From: Meira nashicola
Lineage: Eukaryota; Basidiomycota; Exobasidiomycetes; Exobasidiales; Brachybasidiaceae
Length of the DNA: 64,000 nucleotides
Assembly (NCBI GenBank): GCA_001600355.1
Contig: BCJU01000002.1
Location: 1,922,001 to 1,986,000, forward strand
Direction: 5' to 3'
Shown here: piece by piece, positions 49,775 to 60,950 of the stretch
Position numbering within the stretch: position 1 is the stretch's first letter
Layout: each line of letters opens with the position of its first letter
Notes under the pieces: model-generated
Databases searched by the model: none
The model's input: the letters and a program-made list of their open reading frames with translations, nothing else
What the model was told of the DNA's origin: nothing
Program-made: the position numbers and the translations under genes

Positions 49775-50138
49775 CTTTGATTATATACCTCTTCCTACCG
49801 ACCTTGTGTGCTTGATGTAAGATGGTTGTAAGAAAGATGGTCTGAGGTCTGCTCAATGTTACCTTAGAAAGTACAGTTGCAGTTGAACAAAGTCCGTGCG
49901 TTTAGGCCCTACTACGCGTTGTCTCTCTCCTCAGGCTGCCAAAAAAGAAGGCCATGGAGATTTATACCTTGAACGAGCATGCATTAAGGTTTTAAAACGC
50001 CTCCTCACACTGTGCCCAGCATTTAGCCATTTGCAGAAACGTAAAAGACAACGTTCATACAACCATCTCCTAGTAAACATAGAATTCTAGCAAAACTTTT
50101 CGAAGGAAGCGATCAAGCTTCTACAGAAAGTTCCACAA
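49775..50138. promoter_or_regulatory. Shared divergent promoter of EXO84 and DOP1
   Basis: 364 bp separate the two starts. It contains one ACGCGT word near 49914 and mixed AT-rich DNA. A short rightward frame (49896-50090) is not supported. Co-regulation of the two trafficking genes is inference. Confidence 0.5.
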
Positions 50139-53100
50139 ATGAGTTCTGGACAAAATGAGGCAAGTAGTAGCTCAACTCCATCATCGAGGCTGGGTTCACT
50201 TTCCGCAAGTCTTAATGCTCATCTTAGCAAGCCTGTAGCACCTTCAACAGCTTCTGATTCAGCTTCAATCCACTCCATCACACAGCAAGGGTTTAGACCG
50301 CCTAAAAGTACACAGAACGGCAAAGCATCACCTATCGCTGCCGGATCGGCCTCGCTTGTTTCCAATAGTGAACTTTGGAGAAGTAGTGCTGCACGAAGGG
50401 CGGAAAAAGCATGGGCAGTTCAATCAGAAAAAACTCTTCAATCTGATGCAAAATTCAAAAAGTATGCGATAGCAGTAGAAAAATGTTTAGCAACATTTGA
50501 TAGCGTTAGCGAATGGGCAGATTTCATCTCCTTTCTGGCAAGATTGCTCAAAACATTGCAAACATCTACGCAATTCAATGCTATACCGAGAAAATTAATC
50601 GTTGCAAAACGTCTCTCACAATGCTTGAATCCTGCTTTGCCATCAGGTGTACATCAAAGAGCTCTCGAGGTGTATGAGCATATATTCACAGTCATCGGTC
50701 CAGAAGGGCTAAGGCGAGACCTTTCAGTTTGGACACCCGGATTACTGCCTTTCTTCCAGTTCGCCTCGATGACCGTTAAACCAATCGTTCTAAACATTAT
50801 CGAATTACACTATTTACCTCTAGGACAAGATCTCAGACCTATTGCCAAGCCGATGCAATTAGCCTTGCTTCCGGGTTTGGAAGAAGAGACAAGTGAACAC
50901 TTTGAACGTGTGTTAAAATTGCTCGACAAAATTCGCGATAGCATAGGTCAGCCATTCTTCTTACAAAATCTATGGATGATTCTTATCAGCGTCCCTGCAG
51001 CCCGACTACCTTCGCTGCATTATCTTAGCAGAAGATTAGACGACCTAAATGGTGCAGAAGGTGCAGCAAAAGAAGTTACATCGATCGTTGGGCCGGATCT
51101 TGGCCTTGCCATTCGAGCATTCTCAGCCGCACTAGAAGATGATACACTATTGGTACGCAGGGCTATGCTGGATCTTCTAGCCGTCAAATTTAAGCTGGAT
51201 TCGAAAACGTTCAAAGAGCTCGTGCGTCAGGACGATCGTATTCGGCTGTTTCAATCGGCTTTGGCTGTCGTCTTACGTCGCGATATCAGCTTGAATAGAA
51301 GATTGTACGCCTGGCTACTAGGACCCTCAGAAGATATTACAGCTCAACAAGCTTACTTCGAACAACATGCTATGCAATACGCACGTCTTGCATTGTTATC
51401 TGCATTCAATGAGGAGAATGAAGACGGTAGTCAAGGGTATAAGGCTGAGAGCAAGGATCGGCAAAAGCCATATCGAATATTGATAAGCTTGCTCGACAAA
51501 TGGAGTCTAGGTTTACCAATCACCAATGCATTAATCATCGACACCTTCAAAGCCCTTCGTAAGCGACTTCAATCTCAAGACAACGAGCAGCAATCCAAAA
51601 AGGCCGCTTCTTCTGATGTTTCGACTACAGCAAAGATGTTATTTGAAGCGGTAGATCCTTTTGCGCTATATAGACAATTCTATTTGGCGATTTGTGAGGA
51701 AATTAAGGCAAAAGGGTCAGATGATGTAGGAAAAGCACCAGAAAGCGAATCAGCAATCGCTCTCCTTAGGTTCATCTTTACCTCATTCCGAGTGCACGAT
51801 GAAGAAAGCAGAGTCGTCCATCTTCCCATTCTTTTCTCGGCTATCGTTGAATTGGTACAAGAGAATCCCACAGGATGGCAAGCCTCTGCTGGATTGCAGC
51901 TAGCCAGGGATATTTTAACTCTGATTCCAAAGAGAGTCTTTGGGAATAGGTTAGCGGATTCTACCGCCGCAAGCGCCACGTCAACTCTGAAAACGAAATC
52001 TTTCTACGAGCATGGTCTCTTCTTATACCAAGCAACGTCAGGAGGCGCTGATGAGGCAGCAAAACGCTATATTGGATTCCAGCACCCTTCCACCATCTCT
52101 GCTTTGCTCGACACATGTGCTTCCATACCAGAGCGAAGGCAGTCGTTGGCCGTTGACTCTTTAACAATTTTGTGTCAGCTACTGAATATACTGGATGCTA
52201 CTTTTGATGCCAGTCAAACACAGGCATCGATTTCCTGGAACGGTAATCTTTGGATCGAGCAGATGAAAACACAATTGCACAATGCAAAATCGTTCATTGG
52301 ATTAGAAGCATGCATTGAAGCATTCGTTGCTGGTAGTCAATGTCGAGTTCTAAAGGAAAGAATATCGATTGATCAAGAAGACATCACAACTGCAATCGTT
52401 GAAAGACTTTTTGACTTTATGCAACCAGCTTCCAGCCCATATCACGTACGAAGTGTAGAATTGTTATGGACAATATTTGATCTTTCACCAAGCACACAAA
52501 TTGGCGCAATCCTTACTCGATCTCTGAACGGTGGCACTCTTGCAGAGCGTGAAGATGCTCTAGAGACGTTCAACACTATCTGGCGATACTCGGACGACGT
52601 TCGTCTATCATCTCCGTTGCTCGTTGATCCTCTTTTGAGCGTTTTAGATGGACTTTTGTCGACCGATTGGAATGAGCGTCAATTGGCTGAGACCTGGGTA
52701 CGAAACCACGCGAGAACGTTCACAGCATTACTTGATCCTCTTCTTCTTATCGTTTGCGATGCAAGTGAAAGTCGAAAAGAGGAGAAATACACGATTGACG
52801 GGCATGAGATTCACTTCTTCATCTATAAGCGACCTTTGGATCACGAAAGGGTGCGCTATGCTCTGTCAATAGTATTGCAATTGGCTTTTCTTGGAGGGCC
52901 TTCTTTGGCACGGACTTTACGTACTGCTCAAGTTCAACGATCGACCAGCAAAAAGCTTGCTTCTTTTGCAAGCTCTGAACCAGAGAAAACGTATACTTAT
53001 TTCATCTTTGAGATATTACTCTCCTTATTGAAAAGTGATGCTACTGCACAAAGTGCTTACCAGTCCGCCCATGAAAGTATTCATGCATTAGCGGTAGATA

Positions 53101-55832
53101 TAATAGGTGCTCTTCTGGGTAAAGTACACATAGGCGAAACGCAACTCAAAGAGATCGAAAATGTTTTACTGCAACGACTGCTGCTAGATATTCGCGAAGG
53201 TATAGTATCAGTTCAAGGAAAGCTTTTGCGCACTTTGCACGGCATATTTGTCGGCACACACGGTGCAAATGCTCGACATGGCCAGCAAGCTGCTTCCAGT
53301 CCACCGACCTTGTTACTTTCCACCCTCAAAGCCGGACTTTCTGCTCCAAAGAATCAGATTATTCTCACAGAATGGTCTGACTTTGTTTTGGCAATCTCAC
53401 CAATCTTCCGTTCTTCGCTTAATGGTCTTCTTTTACCTCTTAATCAAGGTTTATGTGCTCTGATCAGATCCAGTGTAGCAGAGCTGGAGCAGGCTTACGG
53501 GATTGATACGCAAGATGATGTCACTTGCTTAGCAAATGATAATGATCTAATAACCTTGATGACGATGAGCGAAAGAGTCTTGTCGCAAAGTCTTGAACAA
53601 CAAGCAAGTACGGGCGCAAGTGATTCAGGAAATGCAGGATCGAATGCAGAAAAAGGCGAGTTCAGTCTATTAGGAGCGTTGAGCAGCGTATTCTCTGCTG
53701 ATTCAAGCACTGCTGATAGCTTTGGAGCTTCTGCTAACAACGCAGTTTGGAAGAGTTTGCATCAAACAGTAATGACTTTGCATCTTGCTTGGATTTCAAC
53801 AAGTGCAATGCCAACAAATGAAGATTCACGTCATGATACGATGGAAGTAATACGGAAGAATGTTCAAGCAAGGTGCCGCAGATATCTTGAAAAGTTGTAT
53901 AGAAACCATTCTGGCGAAGTTGTAGAAGCTTTGATCGCTTGTTGGAGCTTAGCAACCAGATCTGGAAACGAAAAAGGTACATTAGGTGCATTTGATATTC
54001 TTACCTTCTTGGCACCAAGTGCTCAAATTGTGGTGACGTTCTTGTGTGATGTAATCTCTACTCGAACTTCATCAACGAGTTCTGCGGAAAAGCCAGTGTC
54101 AGGCAATGCGCTGAATCAGAATGCAAGTACAAGAAGTATGAGCAGCCCTGGTTTACCTGATTCAATTCTGTTGTCATTCTTGGAAGCATATCTGTTGAGA
54201 CTCGATAGTGAAGCCACAATTCAAGTATGGCCGGTTGTCTCCATTTTTGTTAAAGATATTCTTGGCAATACAACACAACATAAAGCGCAAATTTTCCCTA
54301 CATTACGTTGTTTGACCATCATTGGCGAGAAGGTCTTGGACGAAAGGGATTTGAACAGTAAAATACCCAATGCAGTTGCTGGAGGTATTGGTGGCGATGA
54401 CCGACGCCTACGACGTGATTTGATCGATTTATATTCGCGTATTTGTGACCTCAACATCCTCATCGGCGGTCGAAGCTTTGAGCAAACGACATGGATAGGC
54501 AGAAGGACAGTTACTTCGGATCCAGATCAAGATGATGCTGCAGTACAAAAAGGTTTGGATGAAAAGATGAGCGGATCGATTGGCGACCTGGCAAGTTCGA
54601 GTACTACATCAACTGCAGAAGCAGTTCAAACATACTTGGCTAAGAAGGTTTTACCAGCTTTGCGTTCCTTTTCTATCGATACTGATAAGTTGATTGGCTT
54701 ATGTACAAATGTGGTGTATTACATCATTTCGCCCTCGCTCAAAGTTCGCAAGAAGTCTTTGGATCTCAATCCTACCTTACTCTCCTTAATTGTCGAAGTG
54801 ACCAAATTACCTGGAACGTACAAAGCATGGAGAGCTCCGATTGGAGAATATTTTAATGATCCACGCTTCTTCGAAACGGATGTAGATGTGGGAGTCTCTT
54901 TCACGCCAATCATTTTCGCATTCATGACGGGAGATAAAGAACGATTTATTGAAACGATCGGAAGAGTCTCACCGCCTTCGACAAATATTTTCACAAATAG
55001 AGAAGCAGAAACACGTATGCGAGCATTGAATATTCGAAGGATGTCGTATGTGCTGTACTCAAGTCCCAAAGATTATTGGTTGACGCAATTGCCTCTGATT
55101 CAAGAGAAATTGGTAGATTTATTGCGGAATAGTGCGAACGATCCAGCAATAAGTGAAGTGTATCTTTGTCTTCGTATTCTGTTGATACGATTCGAGTCGA
55201 AACATCTCAATAGCTTCTGGCCCGTCGTGATTACGGAGATGATGCGATTGTTTGAATCATGTTTGGAAGAGTTACCTTCAGATGGATCTGATCAATTGTC
55301 ATTAGTAGAAGGAGCTTGTCGCTTCTTGGATTTATTGGTCACCTTGCAAACAGACGAATTCCAGATTCATCAATGGCTTTTCATCACCGATACTGTTGAT
55401 ATCGTATATCCACCGGATGATTGGGCGCCTGAGTCAATTTTGGATAGGCTAGCTACGGCGATCAATGAAAGAAGAAGTGTTGCGCAATCTGGAAGTGGAA
55501 ATGGAGTCGCTACTCGTCGTACTCAACGTAAAGTACAAACAACGCCTAGATTGGCATCGAAATCTTTATCGGATCAACAAAATATTTCTGGCATTGATGA
55601 ATTTATGGTACCAAACACAAAACGAAAACCATTATTATTGGACGAAGTTCGAGGATCTTTGGAATTAGATGGAAATGAACATTCGGTTGAAACAATTGAA
55701 GATTTACAAGCTTTCTTTGCCAATATCAGCTTGCACTCATTCGAGAGTACTTATGCAAGCGGAGATGCGGTCGATTGGGATTTGATCGAAAAGATGCTTC
55801 AATGTGCACTATTTCAGCACAGTGATGTGTAA
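50139..55832 (+). CDS. DOP1: Dopey/DOP1 family protein
   Basis: Encodes 1897 residues with no intron. After a Ser-rich N-terminus, the Dopey N-terminal region begins near residue 100 (FKKYAIAVEKCLATFDS, EWADFISFLARLLKTLQ) and includes LIVAKRLSQCLNPALPSGVHQ and GLLPFFQFASMTVKP. The remainder is helical-repeat-like with leucine-rich segments, and it ends with a conserved-looking region near 1740-1897 (LHSFESTYASGDAVDWDLIE). Dop1 proteins work with the flippase-associated Mon2 and Neo1 in endosome-to-Golgi traffic and in fungal morphogenesis. Length is similar to yeast Dop1 (about 1700). An uninterrupted 5.7-kb frame is unusually long for this window. Confidence 0.9.
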   Translation: MSSGQNEASSSSTPSSRLGSLSASLNAHLSKPVAPSTASDSASIHSITQQGFRPPKSTQNGKASPIAAGSASLVSNSELWRSSAARRAEKAWAVQSEKTLQSDAKFKKYAIAVEKCLATFDSVSEWADFISFLARLLKTLQTSTQFNAIPRKLIVAKRLSQCLNPALPSGVHQRALEVYEHIFTVIGPEGLRRDLSVWTPGLLPFFQFASMTVKPIVLNIIELHYLPLGQDLRPIAKPMQLALLPGLEEETSEHFERVLKLLDKIRDSIGQPFFLQNLWMILISVPAARLPSLHYLSRRLDDLNGAEGAAKEVTSIVGPDLGLAIRAFSAALEDDTLLVRRAMLDLLAVKFKLDSKTFKELVRQDDRIRLFQSALAVVLRRDISLNRRLYAWLLGPSEDITAQQAYFEQHAMQYARLALLSAFNEENEDGSQGYKAESKDRQKPYRILISLLDKWSLGLPITNALIIDTFKALRKRLQSQDNEQQSKKAASSDVSTTAKMLFEAVDPFALYRQFYLAICEEIKAKGSDDVGKAPESESAIALLRFIFTSFRVHDEESRVVHLPILFSAIVELVQENPTGWQASAGLQLARDILTLIPKRVFGNRLADSTAASATSTLKTKSFYEHGLFLYQATSGGADEAAKRYIGFQHPSTISALLDTCASIPERRQSLAVDSLTILCQLLNILDATFDASQTQASISWNGNLWIEQMKTQLHNAKSFIGLEACIEAFVAGSQCRVLKERISIDQEDITTAIVERLFDFMQPASSPYHVRSVELLWTIFDLSPSTQIGAILTRSLNGGTLAEREDALETFNTIWRYSDDVRLSSPLLVDPLLSVLDGLLSTDWNERQLAETWVRNHARTFTALLDPLLLIVCDASESRKEEKYTIDGHEIHFFIYKRPLDHERVRYALSIVLQLAFLGGPSLARTLRTAQVQRSTSKKLASFASSEPEKTYTYFIFEILLSLLKSDATAQSAYQSAHESIHALAVDIIGALLGKVHIGETQLKEIENVLLQRLLLDIREGIVSVQGKLLRTLHGIFVGTHGANARHGQQAASSPPTLLLSTLKAGLSAPKNQIILTEWSDFVLAISPIFRSSLNGLLLPLNQGLCALIRSSVAELEQAYGIDTQDDVTCLANDNDLITLMTMSERVLSQSLEQQASTGASDSGNAGSNAEKGEFSLLGALSSVFSADSSTADSFGASANNAVWKSLHQTVMTLHLAWISTSAMPTNEDSRHDTMEVIRKNVQARCRRYLEKLYRNHSGEVVEALIACWSLATRSGNEKGTLGAFDILTFLAPSAQIVVTFLCDVISTRTSSTSSAEKPVSGNALNQNASTRSMSSPGLPDSILLSFLEAYLLRLDSEATIQVWPVVSIFVKDILGNTTQHKAQIFPTLRCLTIIGEKVLDERDLNSKIPNAVAGGIGGDDRRLRRDLIDLYSRICDLNILIGGRSFEQTTWIGRRTVTSDPDQDDAAVQKGLDEKMSGSIGDLASSSTTSTAEAVQTYLAKKVLPALRSFSIDTDKLIGLCTNVVYYIISPSLKVRKKSLDLNPTLLSLIVEVTKLPGTYKAWRAPIGEYFNDPRFFETDVDVGVSFTPIIFAFMTGDKERFIETIGRVSPPSTNIFTNREAETRMRALNIRRMSYVLYSSPKDYWLTQLPLIQEKLVDLLRNSANDPAISEVYLCLRILLIRFESKHLNSFWPVVITEMMRLFESCLEELPSDGSDQLSLVEGACRFLDLLVTLQTDEFQIHQWLFITDTVDIVYPPDDWAPESILDRLATAINERRSVAQSGSGNGVATRRTQRKVQTTPRLASKSLSDQQNISGIDEFMVPNTKRKPLLLDEVRGSLELDGNEHSVETIEDLQAFFANISLHSFESTYASGDAVDWDLIEKMLQCALFQHSDV

Positions 55833-57934
55833 AGATAGAAGTGAATAAGTGTATGTATGTACAATGTATGTAAGATCAAGGCTAAATGATTATTTATTAG
55901 GAATGGCATTTCATCTTTTAATTCCGCTTTCAAATCTTAATTCGGTGTGTCAAGCGGTGATTGAATTTGACTGTGCATAGAAACAACACTGTCGTAACTC
56001 CGAACGTCTGAAAGATTAAAAATTGAGGCTTTTGGATAATGCGGGATAGATAATCTAGTCTTCTCAGCCACAATAATAAAGACTAAGTGTATTTGTCTTC
56101 TCAAGTCTAGATCTCGGCACAACTTGTCTAGAATTTTGTTTTATCCAGGTTCATATCAATTCTATCTGTGTGGGGCCTCTGCTCACGCCATCGTCATACC
56201 TTTTGACGAATATAAGTTCATACTTATCCTTTTGATGATGAAAAAGCTTTGCAATTTGTTTTCAGCTACGGTCAATGATTTTGAACACACTAATGATCAA
56301 GATCTTATTCGAAAAGGCGCTTAATGCGCTTTCATAATGATCAAAATTACATAACCATTGAAGTTCGGCATCGTCACAAATCACACCATAGCGTTTATGA
56401 TGGAGATTATTCGCCATATAACCAAGGGCTAGGAGTATAGGACTAGATTCATACGCTAAAAGTATTAAGGCATATTCTGTTTACAGGCTCGATTGTTCCT
56501 GAGTTGGAAATCCATAAGCTGAAAGATCTAAGCGCCGCCCGCGCGTAATTTAATCGGCTCATATGATATCATGTAAAAGACTCGGCTTGTGCCTTCAAGG
56601 TGAGCAATGGACCCTTTTTCGTCTTCATCTGTTTAATTTTCTTCCCTTCTTCATATACAATCTCCAACTTGCCCTTCTTCTTCTTTTTTCTTCAGTGTGA
56701 TAAAGTGCAGTAAATCCTCAAAACAAGAGTCTAACTGTTTACGGTAATTTATAGAATTGCGTGCTCACTATCGAATCTTGTGTCAATGATGCATGATTAG
56801 AAGAATGAAAAGATTGTATACAAATGCATGAATACAAAAAAGGGTAAATGTGGAGAAAATTGTATACGCGATGCACTTTTGCACTGTGAATTTATGCTTG
56901 CGCACTTTGTATTTAAAGTAAGGAAATTTTCCTTCCGGTGATTGTTGATCTGGTTTTTTTTAAAACGCGCGACGGGAAGAAACTTCGGCTTTTCATTTAA
57001 AAGCACATTTTCAGTTTTATTTTTTGACCACTCGGGGAAGAAGAATCGACTGGCACTGTTTATACGCCAAGGATTCTTATATGCAAACGTGCAGACAAAT
57101 TTCCGCGAGCACGTCATTCACTGCCACTTTGAACGGAATTACTCCATACTAGAGTAATACTGAATAAATTCAATCTGTATAGCGGAATAGCTGAGGTCTG
57201 TACGTAAAGGTTTTCTGCTTTGTAGATAATGCTAGATTAAGTTGAAATCAGAAATGCTGTCAGAATAGGTTCAAGGCGCGACTTAATTTCTCACTTTCAT
57301 CTTGCTTTTGCGATCAGGAGTTAGGGCAAAAAGCTGTTTGAATGGTGTGATTGGAGAAGCAAGACATACGCATTCAATCGCCACTTCTTCTTTTTTCCGA
57401 CTTCGAATACTGTTCAAGTACTGTGTTCTCACTTTTATACTAAAATTGGTGATCCGGTCTGGACCATCAACGGATAAAGATCATTAATTGTGATTGAAAG
57501 TGTTCGTTTGCCTTTACTTTTCATCTTTGCTTTCCAGTTATCTTGTAAGTGACCAAGATCGTTATGACACTTTAAACGTGCATGAAGCTAATTGTTCAAT
57601 TTATCGTACCTGCACCTTTCTGCCTTTGCTTTCTTCTTTCTTGCCTTTTTGATCATCTTGGCATTTTTTCACTTCAAATTCTATTACGCCACATTCAAAG
57701 AGACGAAAGCGAGATTCAACTTTTTGGTACACCTTCTCGACGAGCAATAGTCATGCAAATTTGATTAAGAAGAGTCAAAACAAAAACAAAAAGTTGCTTG
57801 ATTCTTCTTGCATATTGCGTGCGCAAGTGCATAGATCTAGGTCCAGAACAAATATTGACCCAAAAAAAAGAAAAGCGGGATTATCCGTAGGCGGTATCAT
57901 TTTGACATTCTTCTGCCATCGGCTTCGGCAAAGA
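55833..57934. other. Large intergenic region, 2.1 kb
   Basis: Between two rightward genes. Several frames of 60-106 codons are open on both strands (for example 56797-57117 leftward and 57582-57764 rightward, the latter with a hydrophobic start), but none shows a domain, family resemblance or neighbouring splice structure. Fits a long promoter for the sulfate permease, an unstudied non-coding RNA, or a gene lost to decay. Confidence 0.4.
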
Positions 57935-57942
57935 TATAAAGG
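57935..57942 (+). promoter_or_regulatory. TATA box of the sulfate permease gene
   Basis: TATAAAGG, 148 bp before the ATG, followed by C/T-rich leader sequence. Confidence 0.5.
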
Positions 57943-58089
57943 AGGTCACAAGATCTCGTTCAATTTTCATCAACACCCACATCCGTTTGTCATCCAATTC
58001 CTATAAGCCTGTTTAGGCTCTTCTCCGGGTTTCATCTTTCACCTCACTTACTTTGTGTGTAAGATCTCCTATCCCATTCCCCTTTCATC

Positions 58090-60684
58090 ATGCCTCTCTT
58101 CAAACGTGGCCAAAACGTCACAAACGATACCGACAACGGATATACGCAAGATGAAATAGTCACTGCACATCAACCATTCAGTGAAAGGGTATATTCATCA
58201 ACCAAAAAAGTTGGTAAAAAGATCGTAAATTACGATGCTACCGAAGCAAACAGATTGGGAGTCCCATACGTCAGCAGCAAGGATTGGTTGGGTAACGTTT
58301 TCAGTCATCCAGGACGCAAAACTGCCGAATACTTTGACGCTCTCTTCCCTTTCACAAAATGGATCTTATCTTACAATTCTCAATGGGCACTTGGTGATCT
58401 TATCGCTGGTATCACCGTTGGTCTCGTCGTAGTTCCTCAATCATTGTCTTACGCAACTCTTGCAACTGTTGCACCAGAATTCGGTCTCTATTCATCTTTT
58501 GTTGGTGTAGTGATTTATGCACTTTTTGCAACCTCAAAGGATGTCACAATTGGTCCCGTCGCCGTTATGTCTTTGCAAACTGCAAATGTAATTCGTGATG
58601 TGACTGCTAAAGTTGGTAACAGATATAGTCACGAAGTCATCGCTTCTGCTTTAGCATTCATTTGTGGTGTAATCACTCTCGGTATCGGTCTTTTGCGTCT
58701 CGGTTGGATTGTCGAATTCATTCCTGCTCCTGCCATTTCAGGTTTTATGACTGGTTCTGCCATCACAATCGCAGTAGGTCAAGTTCCAAAATTGATGGGT
58801 ATCTCTGGTGTTACAACAAACGGTCCTGCAACATATCGTATTATCATTGATACTTTGAAAGGTTTACCACGCACAAAGATTGACGCCGCTTTCGGTTTAT
58901 GCACTTTATTCTTCCTTTACTTCGTTCGTTGGTTGATGAACTACATTCCACGTCGTAAACCTTCATGGACAAGAGCATGCTTCTTTATCTCTGTCTTGCG
59001 CAGTGCATTCATTATCATCATTTTGACTGCTATTTCTTACGGTTGGCTACATCGTTTGCCGCAAAAGAATCGTCTTAAGCCCAAATATCCAATCAGTATT
59101 ATTGGTAACGTTCCTGCAGGTTTCAAACACATCGGACAACCATATTTAACTAAACAATTGTTCGCAGATATGGCTGGAGAAATTCCTGCATCAGTGATTG
59201 TTTTGCTTTTGGAACATATTGCAATTAGTAAATCATTCGGTCGTTTGAACGGATACAAGATTAACCCAAATCAAGAATTGGTTGCAATTGGTGTTACAAA
59301 TTTGATCGGTCCTGCATTTGGTGGTTATGCTGCTACAGGTTCATTCAGTCGTACTGCTATCAAGGCAAAATCTGGTGTGCGCACTCCATTGGCAGGTTGG
59401 GTTACAGCTGTTGTCGTTGTGGTTGCATTGTACGCAGTAGCAGGTGGTTTCTATTGGATTCCAAATGCTGTCCTTTCCGCTGTTATTATTCACGCAGTAG
59501 GTGATTTGATCGCTCCTCCATCCGTCTTGTACCGTTTCTGGCTCGTAAGTCCTTTCGAATTCTTTATTTGGTGGGCATCAGTTTTATCGACAATCTTTGC
59601 TTCCGTCGAAATTGGTGTTTATGTTGCCGTTGCAGCATCAGCAGCATTGTTGTTGGTCCGTATCGCTCGTCCTCGTGGAAGATGGTTGGGTCGCGTTCGC
59701 ATTCACTTTGGCACTTCAACTGCAGGTCCTAATCAAGAAATCGGTCATCGTGACATTTTCGTACCTTTGGATGATAAGGATGGAATGCGTGATCCTTCCG
59801 TTCACGTTGATGCTCCTCCACCAGGTGTTCTCATTTACCGATTCGAAGAAGCATTCACCTACCCAAATGCAAATTATTTGACTGAAATGATCTTGGACCG
59901 TATTAAAGAAGAAACAAGACCATACAAACTTGTTAAATATGCACGTAACGGTGATCGTCCATGGAATGACCCTGGACCAGTTAACCCTGCAATTGCATGG
60001 GCAGCTAAGAAAGTCACTTGTGGTCTTGGTGGTCGTAAGTTGCAACAAGGTATAGATGACGCTAAACGCGCACAAGCAGGCGAAATTGACGATACTAGAC
60101 CCGTTTTGCGCGCCATCATCTTTGATTGCAGCAGTGTTTCAAACGTTGATACAACTTCCGTTCAAAGTTTGGCAGACGTTCGTTCGGCCGTTGAAAGATA
60201 CGTTGGCGATCGTGTTGAATTCCACTTTGTTAGCATCACAAGTCCTTGGATCCGTCGTGGTTTGTTGGCTGCCGGCTTCGGTACAGGTGAAGCAACTTCT
60301 CATATTACAGAAATTGCTCCAGTCGTAAGTCAACATGATCGCATTCACGTTCATAACGATCAACAAAGAATCTTACAAGAACGTCAAGAAAAGGCACAAA
60401 AGGATGATATCGAATCAGGTATCTTACCAACAGTTGAACGTAATGTAGATCAAGGCAAAAAGGTTGAATTTGATTCGGATGATGACAACAAAGGTAGTTC
60501 AACTGCTAGCAGTATCAATAACGGACGTTCAAACCGTGCCGGCAACGATTACGATCCTACAGAAGGTGCAGGAGGTAATAGTGTCGTTAGCGTTCCAGTT
60601 ATTTGGAACCATGACCTTACACCTTTCTTCCATTTGGATATTTCAACCGCTTTGGCTGCCGCTACCGGTAAAGCCGATTGGTGA
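58090..60684 (+). CDS. SUL1: Sulfate permease (SulP family with STAS domain)
   Basis: Encodes 864 residues. After about 95 cytosolic residues comes the SulP transport domain with its hallmark VVPQSLSYATLATVAPEFGLYSSF, then GPVAVMSLQTANV, about 10-12 membrane segments and the conserved LIGPAFGGYAATGSFSRTAIK. The STAS domain is at about 590-750 (RAIIFDCSSVSNVDTTSVQSL), and an acidic, Ser/Asn-rich tail follows. It takes up sulfate, and probably analogues such as selenate or chromate, across the plasma membrane with protons. The TATA box and strong codon bias suggest inducible, high expression, as expected for sulfur-limited growth. No intron. Confidence 0.94.
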   Translation: MPLFKRGQNVTNDTDNGYTQDEIVTAHQPFSERVYSSTKKVGKKIVNYDATEANRLGVPYVSSKDWLGNVFSHPGRKTAEYFDALFPFTKWILSYNSQWALGDLIAGITVGLVVVPQSLSYATLATVAPEFGLYSSFVGVVIYALFATSKDVTIGPVAVMSLQTANVIRDVTAKVGNRYSHEVIASALAFICGVITLGIGLLRLGWIVEFIPAPAISGFMTGSAITIAVGQVPKLMGISGVTTNGPATYRIIIDTLKGLPRTKIDAAFGLCTLFFLYFVRWLMNYIPRRKPSWTRACFFISVLRSAFIIIILTAISYGWLHRLPQKNRLKPKYPISIIGNVPAGFKHIGQPYLTKQLFADMAGEIPASVIVLLLEHIAISKSFGRLNGYKINPNQELVAIGVTNLIGPAFGGYAATGSFSRTAIKAKSGVRTPLAGWVTAVVVVVALYAVAGGFYWIPNAVLSAVIIHAVGDLIAPPSVLYRFWLVSPFEFFIWWASVLSTIFASVEIGVYVAVAASAALLLVRIARPRGRWLGRVRIHFGTSTAGPNQEIGHRDIFVPLDDKDGMRDPSVHVDAPPPGVLIYRFEEAFTYPNANYLTEMILDRIKEETRPYKLVKYARNGDRPWNDPGPVNPAIAWAAKKVTCGLGGRKLQQGIDDAKRAQAGEIDDTRPVLRAIIFDCSSVSNVDTTSVQSLADVRSAVERYVGDRVEFHFVSITSPWIRRGLLAAGFGTGEATSHITEIAPVVSQHDRIHVHNDQQRILQERQEKAQKDDIESGILPTVERNVDQGKKVEFDSDDDNKGSSTASSINNGRSNRAGNDYDPTEGAGGNSVVSVPVIWNHDLTPFFHLDISTALAAATGKADW

Positions 60685-60950
60685 TCATTTACAAAAACCA
60701 TTTTCATTCCACTTTTGTATGTAATTTGTTATTATTTGCTCTTCTTTCTATAGACTGCTTTTGGGGAAAATGAAAGATGATTTCATGCCATCTTTCTAAT
60801 GTTATCGTTGCATATTAAATTTCAATGCATTTCTCGTGATTTCTTCGTCTGTGTCATTTATCTCACTAGTGCTTCATAATGAAACAATCTTTTTTGAAAT
60901 ACTGAAAGAGGAATATTAATCTACAAATTTAAGTGTAAAAGATTACAATT

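Noticed and set aside
57582..57764. 60-codon frame with a hydrophobic start that could be a small secreted protein
   Set aside because: No cleavage-site pattern, no downstream mature domain, and no TATA box nearby.
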